The notes under the pieces are model-generated. The model was not told the DNA's origin. It saw only the letters and a program-made list of their open reading frames with translations, and did no database searches. From Bacillus coahuilensis m4-4 (GTDB lineage Bacteria; Bacillota; Bacilli; Bacillales; Bacillaceae_K): a stretch of DNA of 64,000 bases. A program made the position numbers and the translations under genes. The stretch is from positions 41,678-105,677 of the forward strand of contig NZ_ABFU01000013.3 in assembly GCF_000171615.1 (NCBI RefSeq), written 5' to 3'. Positions 28,177-37,461 of this stretch are shown here, piece after piece; the stretch's first letter is position 1; each line of letters starts with the position of its first letter.

Positions 28177-28232
28177 TTGTTCACGTTTCTGTTCCGAAAT
28201 AATCTTCTCCTGCACTTGGTAAATATTTTCTA

Positions 28233-30833
28233 TTATTTTACAAAGAGTAATTTGTACAGTTGTATCACTACTAATGGCGCTAACGCTAATCCATATATAT
28301 ATCCGAACTGAGTAGGTGTTAATAATACGACCTCAAACACATTCCGCAGTGGCTCAACTAATAATACAATCTGTAACAGAACAATTCCGAGTGCAATTGC
28401 TCCTAGTAAGTAGAGGTTTGTAAAAAGTCCTACCTTAAAGATTGATTGTCTTGACCGCGCGTTGAAACCATGGAACAATCTTGCGAGACACAGGGTTGCG
28501 AATGCCATGGTGCTGGCTGTTATAGAGTCAGTCTGGAGCCCGATATAAAAGGCGATGAGCGTGGCAATGGCGATTAAAATTCCTTCTATTACAAGCCGTG
28601 TGGCGAATGTTTTATTCAGCAAGGACTCAGATACATCCCGCGGCTCTTCTTTCATGACATCTTTTTTATGTGGCTCAAGCCCAATGGCGATAGCCGGTAA
28701 ACTATCTGTTAGCAAATTAATAAATAATAAGTGAACCGGTGCGAATGGTACAGGCAATCCACCAATGCTTGCGTACAATACAGATAGTATTCCCGCTGTA
28801 TTACCTGCTAATAAAAATCGGATAGCGTTTTTTATGTTCGTATAGATGCTACGTCCGTTTGCAATAGCTTTAACAATCGTTGAGAAATTATCATCAGTTA
28901 GCACCATAGAGGAGGCATCCTTTGCGACTTCTGTGCCTGTAATACCCATGGCGATCCCAACGTCAGCTTGCTTGAGTGCAGGTCCATCGTTTACTCCATC
29001 ACCTGTCATGGCGACAACGTTTCCTTTGTCCTGCCAAGCTCGTACGATTCGAATTTTATGTTCTGGAGATACGCGAGCGTAGACTGAAATGTGTTCGACT
29101 CGGTTTTTTAATTCCTCGTCACTCATTTTCTCTAGCTCAAATCCTTCAAGAGCTTCATCACCTTCTTGTAAAATTCCAATTTCATCTGCAATGGCAGAAG
29201 CGGTGATCTTGTGATCTCCTGTAATCATAACAGGTTTGATTCCAGCAACTTTACATTGTTCTACTGCCTCTTTTGACTCTTCTCTTGGTGGGTCCATCAT
29301 GCTTGTTAACCCGATAAAAATTAAATCATGTTCATCTTCTGTGTCAATGGATGTTTCATTGGTGACTTCTTTAAAAGCGAATGCGAGCACGCGTAAACCG
29401 TTCTTTGAGAACGTTTGGTTTGCTTCATGAATTTGTTCAAGGTGTTCTTCGGTTATATCCTGAATCCCATCTCGTGTTGCAATCTTTACGACACGGTCCA
29501 ATAATACGTCGACTGCACCTTTAGTGAATAACATCTTTTTGGAATCGAGCGTATTCACCGTACTCATTAGCTTACGGTCAGAATCAAAAGGAACTTCCTT
29601 TAATCTTGGATATCGCTCTCTGGCGTCCATTTCATCCATTCCGTATACATTCTCACCAAGGTCAACTAGTGCAATTTCAGTAGGATCACCGATTTCCTTT
29701 TTCTCTGTGGTTTCCGCATCATTACAAAGGATGTTCATGAGTAAAAATTGCTTTTGTAATGGATCGTCTAGCTGAAGTGCATCATGCTCTAAGATTTCTC
29801 CATCAACAAACAGCTTTTGTACGGTCATTTTATTTTGAGTCAGCGTTCCTGTTTTATCGGAACAAATGACAGAAATGCTTCCTAAGCTTTCTACAGCATG
29901 AAGCTTCCGAATGATGGCATTCTCTTTGGCCATTTTCTGTGTGCCAAAGGCGAGCACAATCGTAACAATAGAACTAAGTGCTTCTGGAATGGCAGCAACA
30001 GCAAGAGCTACGGCAAACATAAAGGAATCGGCAATGGTTCTGCCCCTAAATAAATCGATGGCAAAAATAATAAGGGCAATGATAATAATGGCAATAGCTA
30101 ACTTCTTCCCAAACTGATCGAGATTCGATTGAAGTGGTGTCTTCTTTTCTTTTGCGCTCTCCATTAAATTTGCAATCTTACCGATTTCAGTTTTTTCGCC
30201 AATATCGGTGACAACAATGATCCCTCGTCCATAGGTAACAAAACTACCAGAGAACACCATATTCGTTTTATCTCCAATGGATATATCCTCTTCGTTAATA
30301 GGGTCAATCATTTTTTGAATGCTGAGAGACTCACCGGTTAAAGAACTTTCGTTGACCTGCAGACTGTGACTTTCTAAAATTCTACCATCAGCACTTATGT
30401 AATCCCCTGCATCTAAATAAAGAATATCTCCAACGGTTACTTCATTAGAAGGAATTTCTACCTTCTTGCCGTTTCGCAACACCTTTGCAGTAGGAGATGA
30501 TAAGCTTTTTAAACTATTTAAGGATTGTTCGGCTTTAATGTGCTGGACTGTCCCTAAAATAGCATTGATGGTGACAACCACAAGGATGACAATCGTACTT
30601 TCAAATTTGCCTAAAAAAGCAGAAAGCAAGGCAGCCACAATTAAAATGATGACAAGAAAGTCTTTAAACTGCTCAAAGAATACTTGGATGGAGCTTTTAC
30701 GCTTGTCTTCCCCAAGCTCATTCAACCCATATTCTTCTTGTCTTTTACTAGCCTCTTGATCGGTTAATCCGTTTTTGGTTACGTCTAATTGGGTCAAGGC
30801 TTCATCTGTTGAAATCTTATGGTACTGATTCAT
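28233..30833 (-). CDS. Calcium-transporting P-type ATPase
   Basis: An 866-residue P2A-type ATPase similar to SERCA and to B. subtilis YloB, pumping Ca2+ out of the cytoplasm. The N-terminal cation-ATPase domain starts at residue 1 (YHKISTDEALTQLDVTKNGL). Phosphorylation site CSDKTGTLTQNKM is near residue 326, the hinge TGDGVNDGPALKQADVGIAM near 600, and the Ca2+-binding helix-4 motif PEALSSIV near 284. The C-terminal six-helix region is complete. Single gene on the minus strand, AAGGAGACCACAT before the ATG. Confidence 0.94.
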   Translation of the reverse strand: MNQYHKISTDEALTQLDVTKNGLTDQEASKRQEEYGLNELGEDKRKSSIQVFFEQFKDFLVIILIVAALLSAFLGKFESTIVILVVVTINAILGTVQHIKAEQSLNSLKSLSSPTAKVLRNGKKVEIPSNEVTVGDILYLDAGDYISADGRILESHSLQVNESSLTGESLSIQKMIDPINEEDISIGDKTNMVFSGSFVTYGRGIIVVTDIGEKTEIGKIANLMESAKEKKTPLQSNLDQFGKKLAIAIIIIALIIFAIDLFRGRTIADSFMFAVALAVAAIPEALSSIVTIVLAFGTQKMAKENAIIRKLHAVESLGSISVICSDKTGTLTQNKMTVQKLFVDGEILEHDALQLDDPLQKQFLLMNILCNDAETTEKKEIGDPTEIALVDLGENVYGMDEMDARERYPRLKEVPFDSDRKLMSTVNTLDSKKMLFTKGAVDVLLDRVVKIATRDGIQDITEEHLEQIHEANQTFSKNGLRVLAFAFKEVTNETSIDTEDEHDLIFIGLTSMMDPPREESKEAVEQCKVAGIKPVMITGDHKITASAIADEIGILQEGDEALEGFELEKMSDEELKNRVEHISVYARVSPEHKIRIVRAWQDKGNVVAMTGDGVNDGPALKQADVGIAMGITGTEVAKDASSMVLTDDNFSTIVKAIANGRSIYTNIKNAIRFLLAGNTAGILSVLYASIGGLPVPFAPVHLLFINLLTDSLPAIAIGLEPHKKDVMKEEPRDVSESLLNKTFATRLVIEGILIAIATLIAFYIGLQTDSITASTMAFATLCLARLFHGFNARSRQSIFKVGLFTNLYLLGAIALGIVLLQIVLLVEPLRNVFEVVLLTPTQFGYIYGLALAPLVVIQLYKLLFVK

Positions 30834-31021
30834 ATGTGGTCTCCTTTCATATGGACCTTTTAGAATGAATATGTAAAAAAAGAGAGTCCTGCTCTATTCC
30901 TTTTAATTAGATTACCCTTTTGCTGATTTTAAAACTCTTTTTCTTTGAACACTCTTTGACAAACAGAAAACACCAACAGAATATGACTCCTTGACCAAGT
31001 GATTTTAAAGGGTTGTAGTTT

Positions 31022-31084
31022 TTGGCTGATGAGTAAATTGCCAAGAAGTTCCGAACTTGTCCGTATACTTTCCTCCAAATGAAG
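31022..31084 (-). pseudogene. Remnant of a VOC/PhnB-type gene (last ~20 codons)
   Basis: On the minus strand one frame reads SSFGGKYTDKFGTSWQFTHQP and then a stop shortly after. The GG-Y-TDKFG-W-F pattern is the C-terminal end of PhnB-like VOC-superfamily proteins. No matching upstream part is present: the sequence before it is the htpG promoter region. I read it as a decayed 3' end left by a deletion. The 72-codon minus-strand frame that overlaps it in another phase is not believed to be a gene. Confidence 0.5.
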
Positions 31085-31128
31085 AGAGGGAATTCTCCTT
31101 CTTTTTTGTTTGAAAGGTAGGACAACCG

Positions 31129-31195
31129 TTGACAGTTTATAGGAATTTATGATAAAAAATATATGTACTTAGCACTCGTTTAATATGAGTGCTAA
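31129..31195 (+). promoter_or_regulatory. htpG promoter with CIRCE operator (HrcA site)
   Basis: TTGACA at 31129-31134 is followed after about 16-17 bp by an AT-rich -10 region (GATAAA/ATAAAA near 31151). Downstream, TTAGCACTC (31169-31177), nine bases, and GAGTGCTAA (31187-31195) form a perfect CIRCE element, the binding site of the heat-shock repressor HrcA. It would overlie the transcription start of htpG. Confidence 0.95.
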
Positions 31196-31246
31196 AAGGT
31201 TCACCTTACATATGAATCAAGAAGAAAAGGGAGAGTGATTGTTAAG

Positions 31247-33117
31247 ATGGAAAAGAAACAGTTCAAAGCAGAATCCAAGCGCTTATTAGAAATGATGATT
31301 AATTCCATTTACACCCAAAAGGAAATCTTCCTTCGTGAATTAATTTCGAACTCTAGTGACGCAATTGATAAAATCTACTACAAAGCGTTAACAGATGAAA
31401 ATATGACGTTTAATCAAGAAGATTATTATATTGAACTCCAACCGAACAAAGAAAACCGAACACTAACAATTCGTGATACTGGAATTGGGATGACGCTTGA
31501 AGAGCTAGAAAACAATTTAGGTACCATCGCTCAAAGTGGTTCTTATGCTTTTAAAAATGAAAATGAAGCCAAGGATGGACATAACATTATTGGTCAATTT
31601 GGGGTAGGATTCTACTCTGCTTTCATGGTTGCGGATGTAGTAACAGTCACGACAAAGTCGCTAAGTAGTGACATGGCCTACAAATGGCAATCAAATGGTG
31701 CAGATGGATACACCATTGAAGAGGTAGAAAAGCAGACCGTAGGAACTGAAATTGAGCTCAAGCTGAAAGAGAATTCAGAAGATGATAACTATGATGAATA
31801 CTTAGAGCAATACCGTCTGTCAGCTATTATTAAGAAGTATTCTGATTTCATCCGCTATCCAATTAAAATGGAAGTATTGACAACAGAGCCGGCAGAAGAA
31901 GGCGAAGAGCCTGTTGAAATGAAAGAAGAAAAAGTTCTTAACAGCATGGTGCCAATCTGGAGAAAAAATAAGAGCGAGCTTACAGATGAGGACTACGAGA
32001 ACTTTTATAACGAAAAGCACTTTGGCTTTGATAAGCCGTTAAAGCATCTTCATATTAGTGTAGATGGTGCAGTGCGCTATCAGTCTATTCTATACATTCC
32101 AGAAAATAGTCCATATGACTACTATACAAAAGAATTTGAAAAAGGCTTAGAGCTTTATTCAAATGGCGTTCTCATCATGGAGAAGTGCGGCGATTTAATA
32201 CCTGATTATTTTAGCTTTGTAAAAGGAATTGTAGACTCTGAGGATCTTTCTTTAAATATTTCCCGTGAGATTCTTCAACATGACCGCCAGCTAAAGGTTA
32301 TTGCGAAAAATAATTAAAAACAAAATTAAAAAAGAGCTAGCCAACATGCTAAAGAATGACCGTGAAAACTACGAAAAATTCTATGCTTCGTTTGGCCGCC
32401 AATTAAAATTTGGCGTTTACAATGACTTTGGTATGCATAAGGATGACCTACAAGACCTTCTGTTATTCTATTCTTCTAAAGAAGAGAAACTAGTGAGCCT
32501 GAAGGAATACGTTGAGAGAATGCAAGAGGACCAAAAGTATATTTACTATGCAACTGGTGAAACGAATGCGCGTATCGCAAAGCTTCCACAGACTGAAATG
32601 CTGGTGGAAAAAGGCTATGAAATTCTTTACTTTACAGATGATGTAGATGAATTTGCGATTAAAATGCTACGTGAATTTGACGGAAAAGAGTTTAAGTCTG
32701 TTTCAAGTGGAGATCTTGGGATTCCTGAAGACCAAGAGGAAAAAGAAACAAAAGAAGAAAACAAAGACTTATTAGAAAAAATAGAAAGAGATTCTTTCTA
32801 GTAAAATTAAAGATGTGCGTGTTTCTACTCGCTTAAAATCGCATCCTGTTTGCCTAACAGCTGAAGGAGAAGTATCCATTGAAATGGAAAAAATTCTTCA
32901 AGCAATGCCTGATAGCCAAGGGGTAAAAGCGGATAAGGTATTAGAAATTAACGCAAACCATGATGTATTCCAATCGCTTAAAGAGTCGTATACGGCGGAC
33001 CAAGAAAAGTTCAATCTGTATACAAACTTGCTTTATAATCAAGCGTTACTAATTGAAGGGTTGCCAATTGAGGATCCTGTACAGTTTACGAATGACATGT
33101 GTAAAGTAATGAAATAA
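31247..33117 (+). CDS. htpG: Molecular chaperone HtpG (Hsp90), two frameshifts
   Basis: Bacterial Hsp90, an ATP-driven dimeric chaperone. Three pieces together cover it: the N-terminal GHKL ATPase ([30 protein letters not shown]), the middle domain with [16 protein letters not shown], and the C-terminal dimerization domain ([20 protein letters not shown]). An extra A in the AAAAA at 32306-32310 and an extra T in the TTT at 32795-32797 break the frame; repaired it gives 622 residues, the normal size. ATG 31247 is the start, matching family N-termini; the upstream GTG lies too near the ribosome site. CIRCE upstream implies HrcA control. Confidence 0.95.
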
Positions 33118-33123
33118 CCAAGG

Positions 33124-33151
33124 AAAGCACTGCGCATTGCAGTGCTTTTTA
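33124..33151 (+). terminator. Terminator of htpG
   Basis: AAAGCACTGC/GCAGTGCTTT stem with GCATT loop and T tail. Confidence 0.95.
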
Positions 33152-33275
33152 TTTCTGCCATTATTACAATAATAAAAAGTATTTTAATATAATAAAACCT
33201 GTGATATGATTATCGTTAAGTATGTTAGGTTTTCTAACATGACGGGAAATAAAATTATTTTAAGGAGATTTCAAC

Positions 33276-34692
33276 ATGAAATGGCTAAATGATATGATTG
33301 ATAGCATAAACACATTGTTATGGTCAAACGTCTTAATCTTTGTCCTTATTGGGTTAGGGTTATATTTCACTTTTCGTTCTGGCTTTGTTCAAATTCGTTT
33401 GATAAAAGAAATGGTGAAGCTACTCGGGGAAGGAACAAAATCAAAAAATGGTGGAATCTCCTCCTTTCAAGCATTCTGTATCAGTACGGCTTCAAGAGTA
33501 GGTACAGGAAACTTAGCGGGAGTGGCGCTGGCCATTACAGCTGGAGGTCCAGGAGCTGTATTCTGGATGTGGCTCATTGCATTACTTGGTGCGGCTTCAT
33601 CATTTGTTGAAAGCACACTGGCACAAATCTATAAAGTACGTGACGGAGAAACATTCCGAGGCGGTCCAGCTTATTATATGGAAAAAGCTTTAAATGCAAG
33701 ATGGATGGGCATTACATTCGCGGTTATTATTACTTTAACATTTGGTTTAGCGTTTAACTCAGTACAAGCTAATACGATTGCTAGTGCATTCAATGCGCAG
33801 TTTGGCATTAGTAAAGGGCTTATGGCGGTCATCCTTTCCGTTATCACAGCCGTTATCATTTTTGGTGGCGTAAAAAGAATTGCTGTTGTTTCACAAGTGA
33901 TTGTACCGGTTATGGCAGGAATTTATATAATCTTAGCATTGATTATTATGATGATGAATGTAACAGAAATTCCATCTGTATTCGTTCTTTATTTTTGAAA
34001 GTGCTTTTGGTCTTAGAGAGGCGGCAAGCGGTGCGCTTGGTGCTGCTATGATGAACGGAATAAAGCGCGGTCTATTCTCAAACGAAGCGGGAATGGGAAG
34101 TGCGCCAAATGCAGCGGCCACTGCTGACGTAAGCCACCCTGTAAAACAAGGTCTAATTCAGACGCTAGGAGTATTTGTTGATACCTTAATCATTTGTAGT
34201 TCAACGGCTTTCATCATCCTTCTTTCTGGTGTGTATACAAACAAAGGAGAGGATAATGGAATTGTTTTAACTCAAACTGCCCTTGATAGTACCTTAGGTT
34301 CTTGGGCTGCTGTATTCTTATCCGTTATTGTCCTGTTGTTTGCTTTTAGTTCGATTGTAGGAAATTACTATTATGGTGAATCCAACATTGGATTTATCCA
34401 CCAGAACGTCGCGTGGATTCATATTTACCGTGTGGCAGTTGTGGCGATGGTAGCATTCGGTTCCGTTGCCTCTTTAAGTTTTGTATGGAACATAGCTGAC
34501 ATGTTAATGGGCTTTATGGCTTTAATTAACTCCATTGCGATCATATTATTAGGTAAAATTGCATTTGCTGCACTTAAAGATTACCAAGATCAAAAAGCCG
34601 CAGGTAAAGATCCTGTTTTCTATTCCACCTCTATTAAAGGGTTGAAAAATGTAGAAGCATGGGAGCCAGAAAGAGATACTAGTCATTTATAG
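33276..34692 (+). CDS. Sodium/alanine (AGCS) symporter, one frameshift
   Basis: Alanine or glycine:cation symporter of the AGCS/AlsT family, about 471 residues after repair, with roughly 11 membrane helices. Diagnostic blocks are STASRVGTGNLAGVALAITA, GGPGAVFWMW, RGGPAYYME and, in the second part, RGLFSNEAGMGSAPNAAATA. The first frame stops at 33998 (ending VFVLYF); the true path is VLIFESAFGLREAASGALG, obtained by dropping one T of the runs at 33988-33996. AAGGAGATTT precedes ATG 33276. Takes up alanine, glycine or glutamine with Na+; substrate not certain. Confidence 0.92.
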
Positions 34693-34698
34693 CATCAC

Positions 34699-34735
34699 CC
34701 CTCACTTTCAATAGGTAGAAAGTGAGGTTTTTTTA
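34699..34735 (+). terminator. Terminator of the AGCS gene
   Basis: CCTCACTTTC/GAAAGTGAGG perfect stem with seven T. Confidence 0.95.
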
Positions 34736-34909
34736 TGTGAAGGCATTGGTAAAGAGTAAGCGGTGGCAACGCCCCATAGAAAACGGGCAAGATTGTTTAA
34801 CAGTATCTATGAAAAAATAATTTTTAACTTTTTTAAAAATAGTGATCCAATTCATGATTGTCTTCGTTAGCTTAGTAGAAATCAACCAAAACAAAAGGAG
34901 AAGATGAAG

Positions 34910-36253
34910 ATGAAAAAAATGAAATGGGCAAGACGAGTAGGAGCACCAATTTTAGGATTATCCCTTTTAGCACCAACTGTTGGATTAGCGGCAGAAGAGC
35001 CAACAGTTGTAACACCGGCATCTGACCTTAGAGCAACATTAGACCAACTATTATCAGAGCATTATATTTTGGCTGTCAATGCAATGGTGAAAGATTATAA
35101 TGATGCAAAAGATGAAAAGGAAGCATACGAGGCACTGGATCAAAATGCACGGGATATGACGCCAGCCATAGAGTCCATTTACGGTACTGAAGGTGCTAAA
35201 ATGTTTGAAGAAATCTTTGTGAATCATAATGAATACTCGGATGATTTTGTAGAAGCTGCACAAAACAATGATGAAGAAGCAAGAAAAGCTGCAGAAGCAG
35301 AAGTGCAAGAATTCGTTGAAGAATTTTCTACATTCTTGAGTACGGCAACAGAAGGGAACCTTCCAAAAGAAGCAGCTGCTGAGGTGTTAACGGCTCATGA
35401 AATGGATGTTATTGAGGCGTTTGATCAATACGTAGAAAAAGATTATGAAGGATATTTTACTAGCTTCAGAGAAGGCTATGACAGAATGTATGATATTAGT
35501 AAAGCATTATCAGGAGCAATTGTAGCCCAAATGCCAGAAAAATTTGAAAATACAAAAGTAGATAGCGCAGCTTCAGAATTACGTTCTGCTTTAAACAATG
35601 TTGCGGCAGAACATTTTGCAGCAGCTGTCATGAGTATGCAAGCTGGAGTCATGGAAGCTCCTGAGTATGATGCGGCTACTTGGGCAGAGGATATGAATAC
35701 AGAAGATTTTACAGCAGCTATCGAATCAATTTATGGAACAGAAGGGGCAGAACAGTTCAAGAAGCTCTGGGAGAGTGACCATATAAATGCGCAAGCAGAA
35801 CTTGTAAGTGCTACACTTGCTGGCGATGCAGCAGCAGATAAAGAAGCACGTGAAAGTTTATCCATGTTCACGCAAGAATTTGGAATGTTTTTAGCAACAG
35901 CAACGGAAGGAAACCTTCCTGAAGACGCAGCTGTTTCATCACTTCGAACTCATGAAGACCAAGTGTTACAAGCGTTTGATAGCTATGTTGCAGAGGATTA
36001 TAAAATGAGTACAGAAACATTTAGAGAAGGGTATGCCTTTATGTTTGGAGTTGGGCAGGCGTTAGGTGATGCTATTGTAAAGCAAATGCCAGATAAATTT
36101 TCAGAATCGAAAATGCCTACTGAAATGCCAAGCACAGGAATGGGTGGTACAGCTGATCAAGGGTTTGAGTTTGAAGTATGGATGGCTTTTGTAGCAGTTA
36201 TGGTACTGGCAAGTGGAGTAGTTGTAAGAAAAAAACTATCTAAACAAGAGTAA
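34910..36253 (+). CDS. Secreted tandem-repeat protein with MPSTG sorting-type tail
   Basis: A 447-residue exported acidic protein. A signal peptide (ARRVGAPILGLSLLAP, cut near LAAEE) is followed by two similar all-helical repeats, about residues 25-210 and 211-400. Shared landmarks are AIESIYGTEGA, FLSTATEGNLP/FLATATEGNLP, FREGYDRM/FREGYAFM, and three His positions (SEHY/AEHF, NHNE/SDHI, AHEM/THED). The end reads MPSTGMGG, a hydrophobic helix, then RKKLSKQE: the layout of a sortase sorting signal with Met for Leu. A class F sortase gene follows 58 nt on. ATG 34910 is 9 nt from AAAGGAG. Binding function unknown; metal or heme binding by the His positions is speculation. Confidence 0.75.
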   Translation: MKKMKWARRVGAPILGLSLLAPTVGLAAEEPTVVTPASDLRATLDQLLSEHYILAVNAMVKDYNDAKDEKEAYEALDQNARDMTPAIESIYGTEGAKMFEEIFVNHNEYSDDFVEAAQNNDEEARKAAEAEVQEFVEEFSTFLSTATEGNLPKEAAAEVLTAHEMDVIEAFDQYVEKDYEGYFTSFREGYDRMYDISKALSGAIVAQMPEKFENTKVDSAASELRSALNNVAAEHFAAAVMSMQAGVMEAPEYDAATWAEDMNTEDFTAAIESIYGTEGAEQFKKLWESDHINAQAELVSATLAGDAAADKEARESLSMFTQEFGMFLATATEGNLPEDAAVSSLRTHEDQVLQAFDSYVAEDYKMSTETFREGYAFMFGVGQALGDAIVKQMPDKFSESKMPTEMPSTGMGGTADQGFEFEVWMAFVAVMVLASGVVVRKKLSKQE

Positions 36254-36257
36254 AATA

Positions 36258-36291
36258 TAAAACAAGGAGAAGGATATTCTCCTTGTTTTCT
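36258..36291 (+). terminator. Terminator/attenuator between substrate and sortase
   Basis: AACAAGGAGA/TCTCCTTGTT stem with a short loop and TTTTC tail. If partly read through it would give much substrate and little enzyme. Confidence 0.8.
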
Positions 36292-36310
36292 TCATAAGGT
36301 GATGATGAGC

Positions 36311-37282
36311 ATGAAGATAAAAAAATGGATAATGATTGCGGTGATTACAGCTACATCAGTAGGTGGGTTTCTTACACTTGAAGCCAATTCAGAAAATCCA
36401 GAAATAGAATTAGAGCATCATCCTGAAGATTTTTCAGTGGAAGAAAAATGGCCCCCCAGCAAAAAAAATGATAAAAATGAAGAAGAATTTGTCATCTTAG
36501 ATTCTATGGCAGAAATTGAGAAGAAATTGAAACAAAAAGAAGATATTCAAGAGGGAATGGTGCCGGTTTCACTATCCATACCAAGTTTATCAATAGAAGC
36601 ACCGATTATCTCAGTTGGTTTATTAGAGGATGGTTCGATGGAAGTGCCCGAATCAACAGATGAAGTTGGGTGGTATCGTCATGGGGCAAAGATTGGAGAA
36701 AAAGGTAACGCTGTGTTAGCGGGACATGTTGATAGCTATAAAGGGCCAGCTATCTTTTTTGAATTAAAGAATATAGAAATAGGAGCAGTTATAAACGTTA
36801 TAGGAGAAAACGGAGAAGAAAAGGAATTCAAAGTAACCAAGAAAGAAACATACAAAAGCAATGAAGCTCCTATTGAAGAAATTTTCGGAGAATCAGACAG
36901 TGCTAATTTAAACCTGATCACTTGTACTGGTACATTTGATTACGATTCTAGACACTACTTAGATAGATTGGTTGTGTATGCAGAATTAATAGAAAAAGAT
37001 CCTGCTCAAAAAACGATCAACGCTCCAGAAGCTCCAACAACGGTTGAATTTGATACGAGTTCCGTATCTTGGCATGCTGTAAAAGATGAAACGATTATCG
37101 GATATAGACTCTACAAAAAGAGTGTAGGGAAAGAAGAATTTACTTTGCTGAAAAGTGTGTCTGCCCATGAAAGAAAAAGTTTCTATGATGACAAAGCATT
37201 AGTAGGTGATCAATACTACATCACTACTGTGAACCTTGAATATACAGAATCAAATCCTTCTGAAACGATTATAGTAAAATAA
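36311..37282 (+). CDS. Class F sortase with C-terminal fibronectin-III-like domain
   Basis: A 323-residue membrane-anchored transpeptidase. An N-terminal helix (WIMIAVITATSVGGFLTL) and charged linker precede the sortase barrel at about residues 85-230, with VSLSIPSLSIEAPI, VGWYRHGAK, the catalytic His of LAGHVDS (about 139), the Cys of LITCTG (about 205) and Arg in DSRHYLDRLVV (214 or 219). The fold and motifs fit class F. From about residue 240 a further 80 residues (APEAPTTVEFDTSSVSWHAV, GYRLYKKS, YYITTVN) look like one fibronectin type III domain, not part of the usual enzyme. AAGGTGATG precedes ATG 36311. The gene before it encodes the probable substrate. Confidence 0.85.
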   Translation: MKIKKWIMIAVITATSVGGFLTLEANSENPEIELEHHPEDFSVEEKWPPSKKNDKNEEEFVILDSMAEIEKKLKQKEDIQEGMVPVSLSIPSLSIEAPIISVGLLEDGSMEVPESTDEVGWYRHGAKIGEKGNAVLAGHVDSYKGPAIFFELKNIEIGAVINVIGENGEEKEFKVTKKETYKSNEAPIEEIFGESDSANLNLITCTGTFDYDSRHYLDRLVVYAELIEKDPAQKTINAPEAPTTVEFDTSSVSWHAVKDETIIGYRLYKKSVGKEEFTLLKSVSAHERKSFYDDKALVGDQYYITTVNLEYTESNPSETIIVK

Positions 37283-37291
37283 CATTTAATG

Positions 37292-37320
37292 AAAGGCTCC
37301 CGTCAATGGGAGTTTTTTTC
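37292..37320 (+). terminator. Terminator of the sortase gene
   Basis: GGCTCCCG...TGGGAG hairpin (CTCCC/GGGAG) followed by seven T. Confidence 0.85.
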
Positions 37321-37461
37321 GTCTTAAAATAACAAATTAATATTAATAAAGACTTTATATTCTGAATAGTATGAAATAAAATAAACTTTACAAAGTCTTA
37401 TAATTTATTTGTTGAATTTTGTATTACTATGGGACTATGTGAAAAATTTAGAAAGGAGAGA

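Noticed and set aside
30907..31125. 72-codon minus-strand frame upstream of htpG
   Set aside because: It overlaps the VOC remnant in another phase and runs toward the promoter; no ribosome site.
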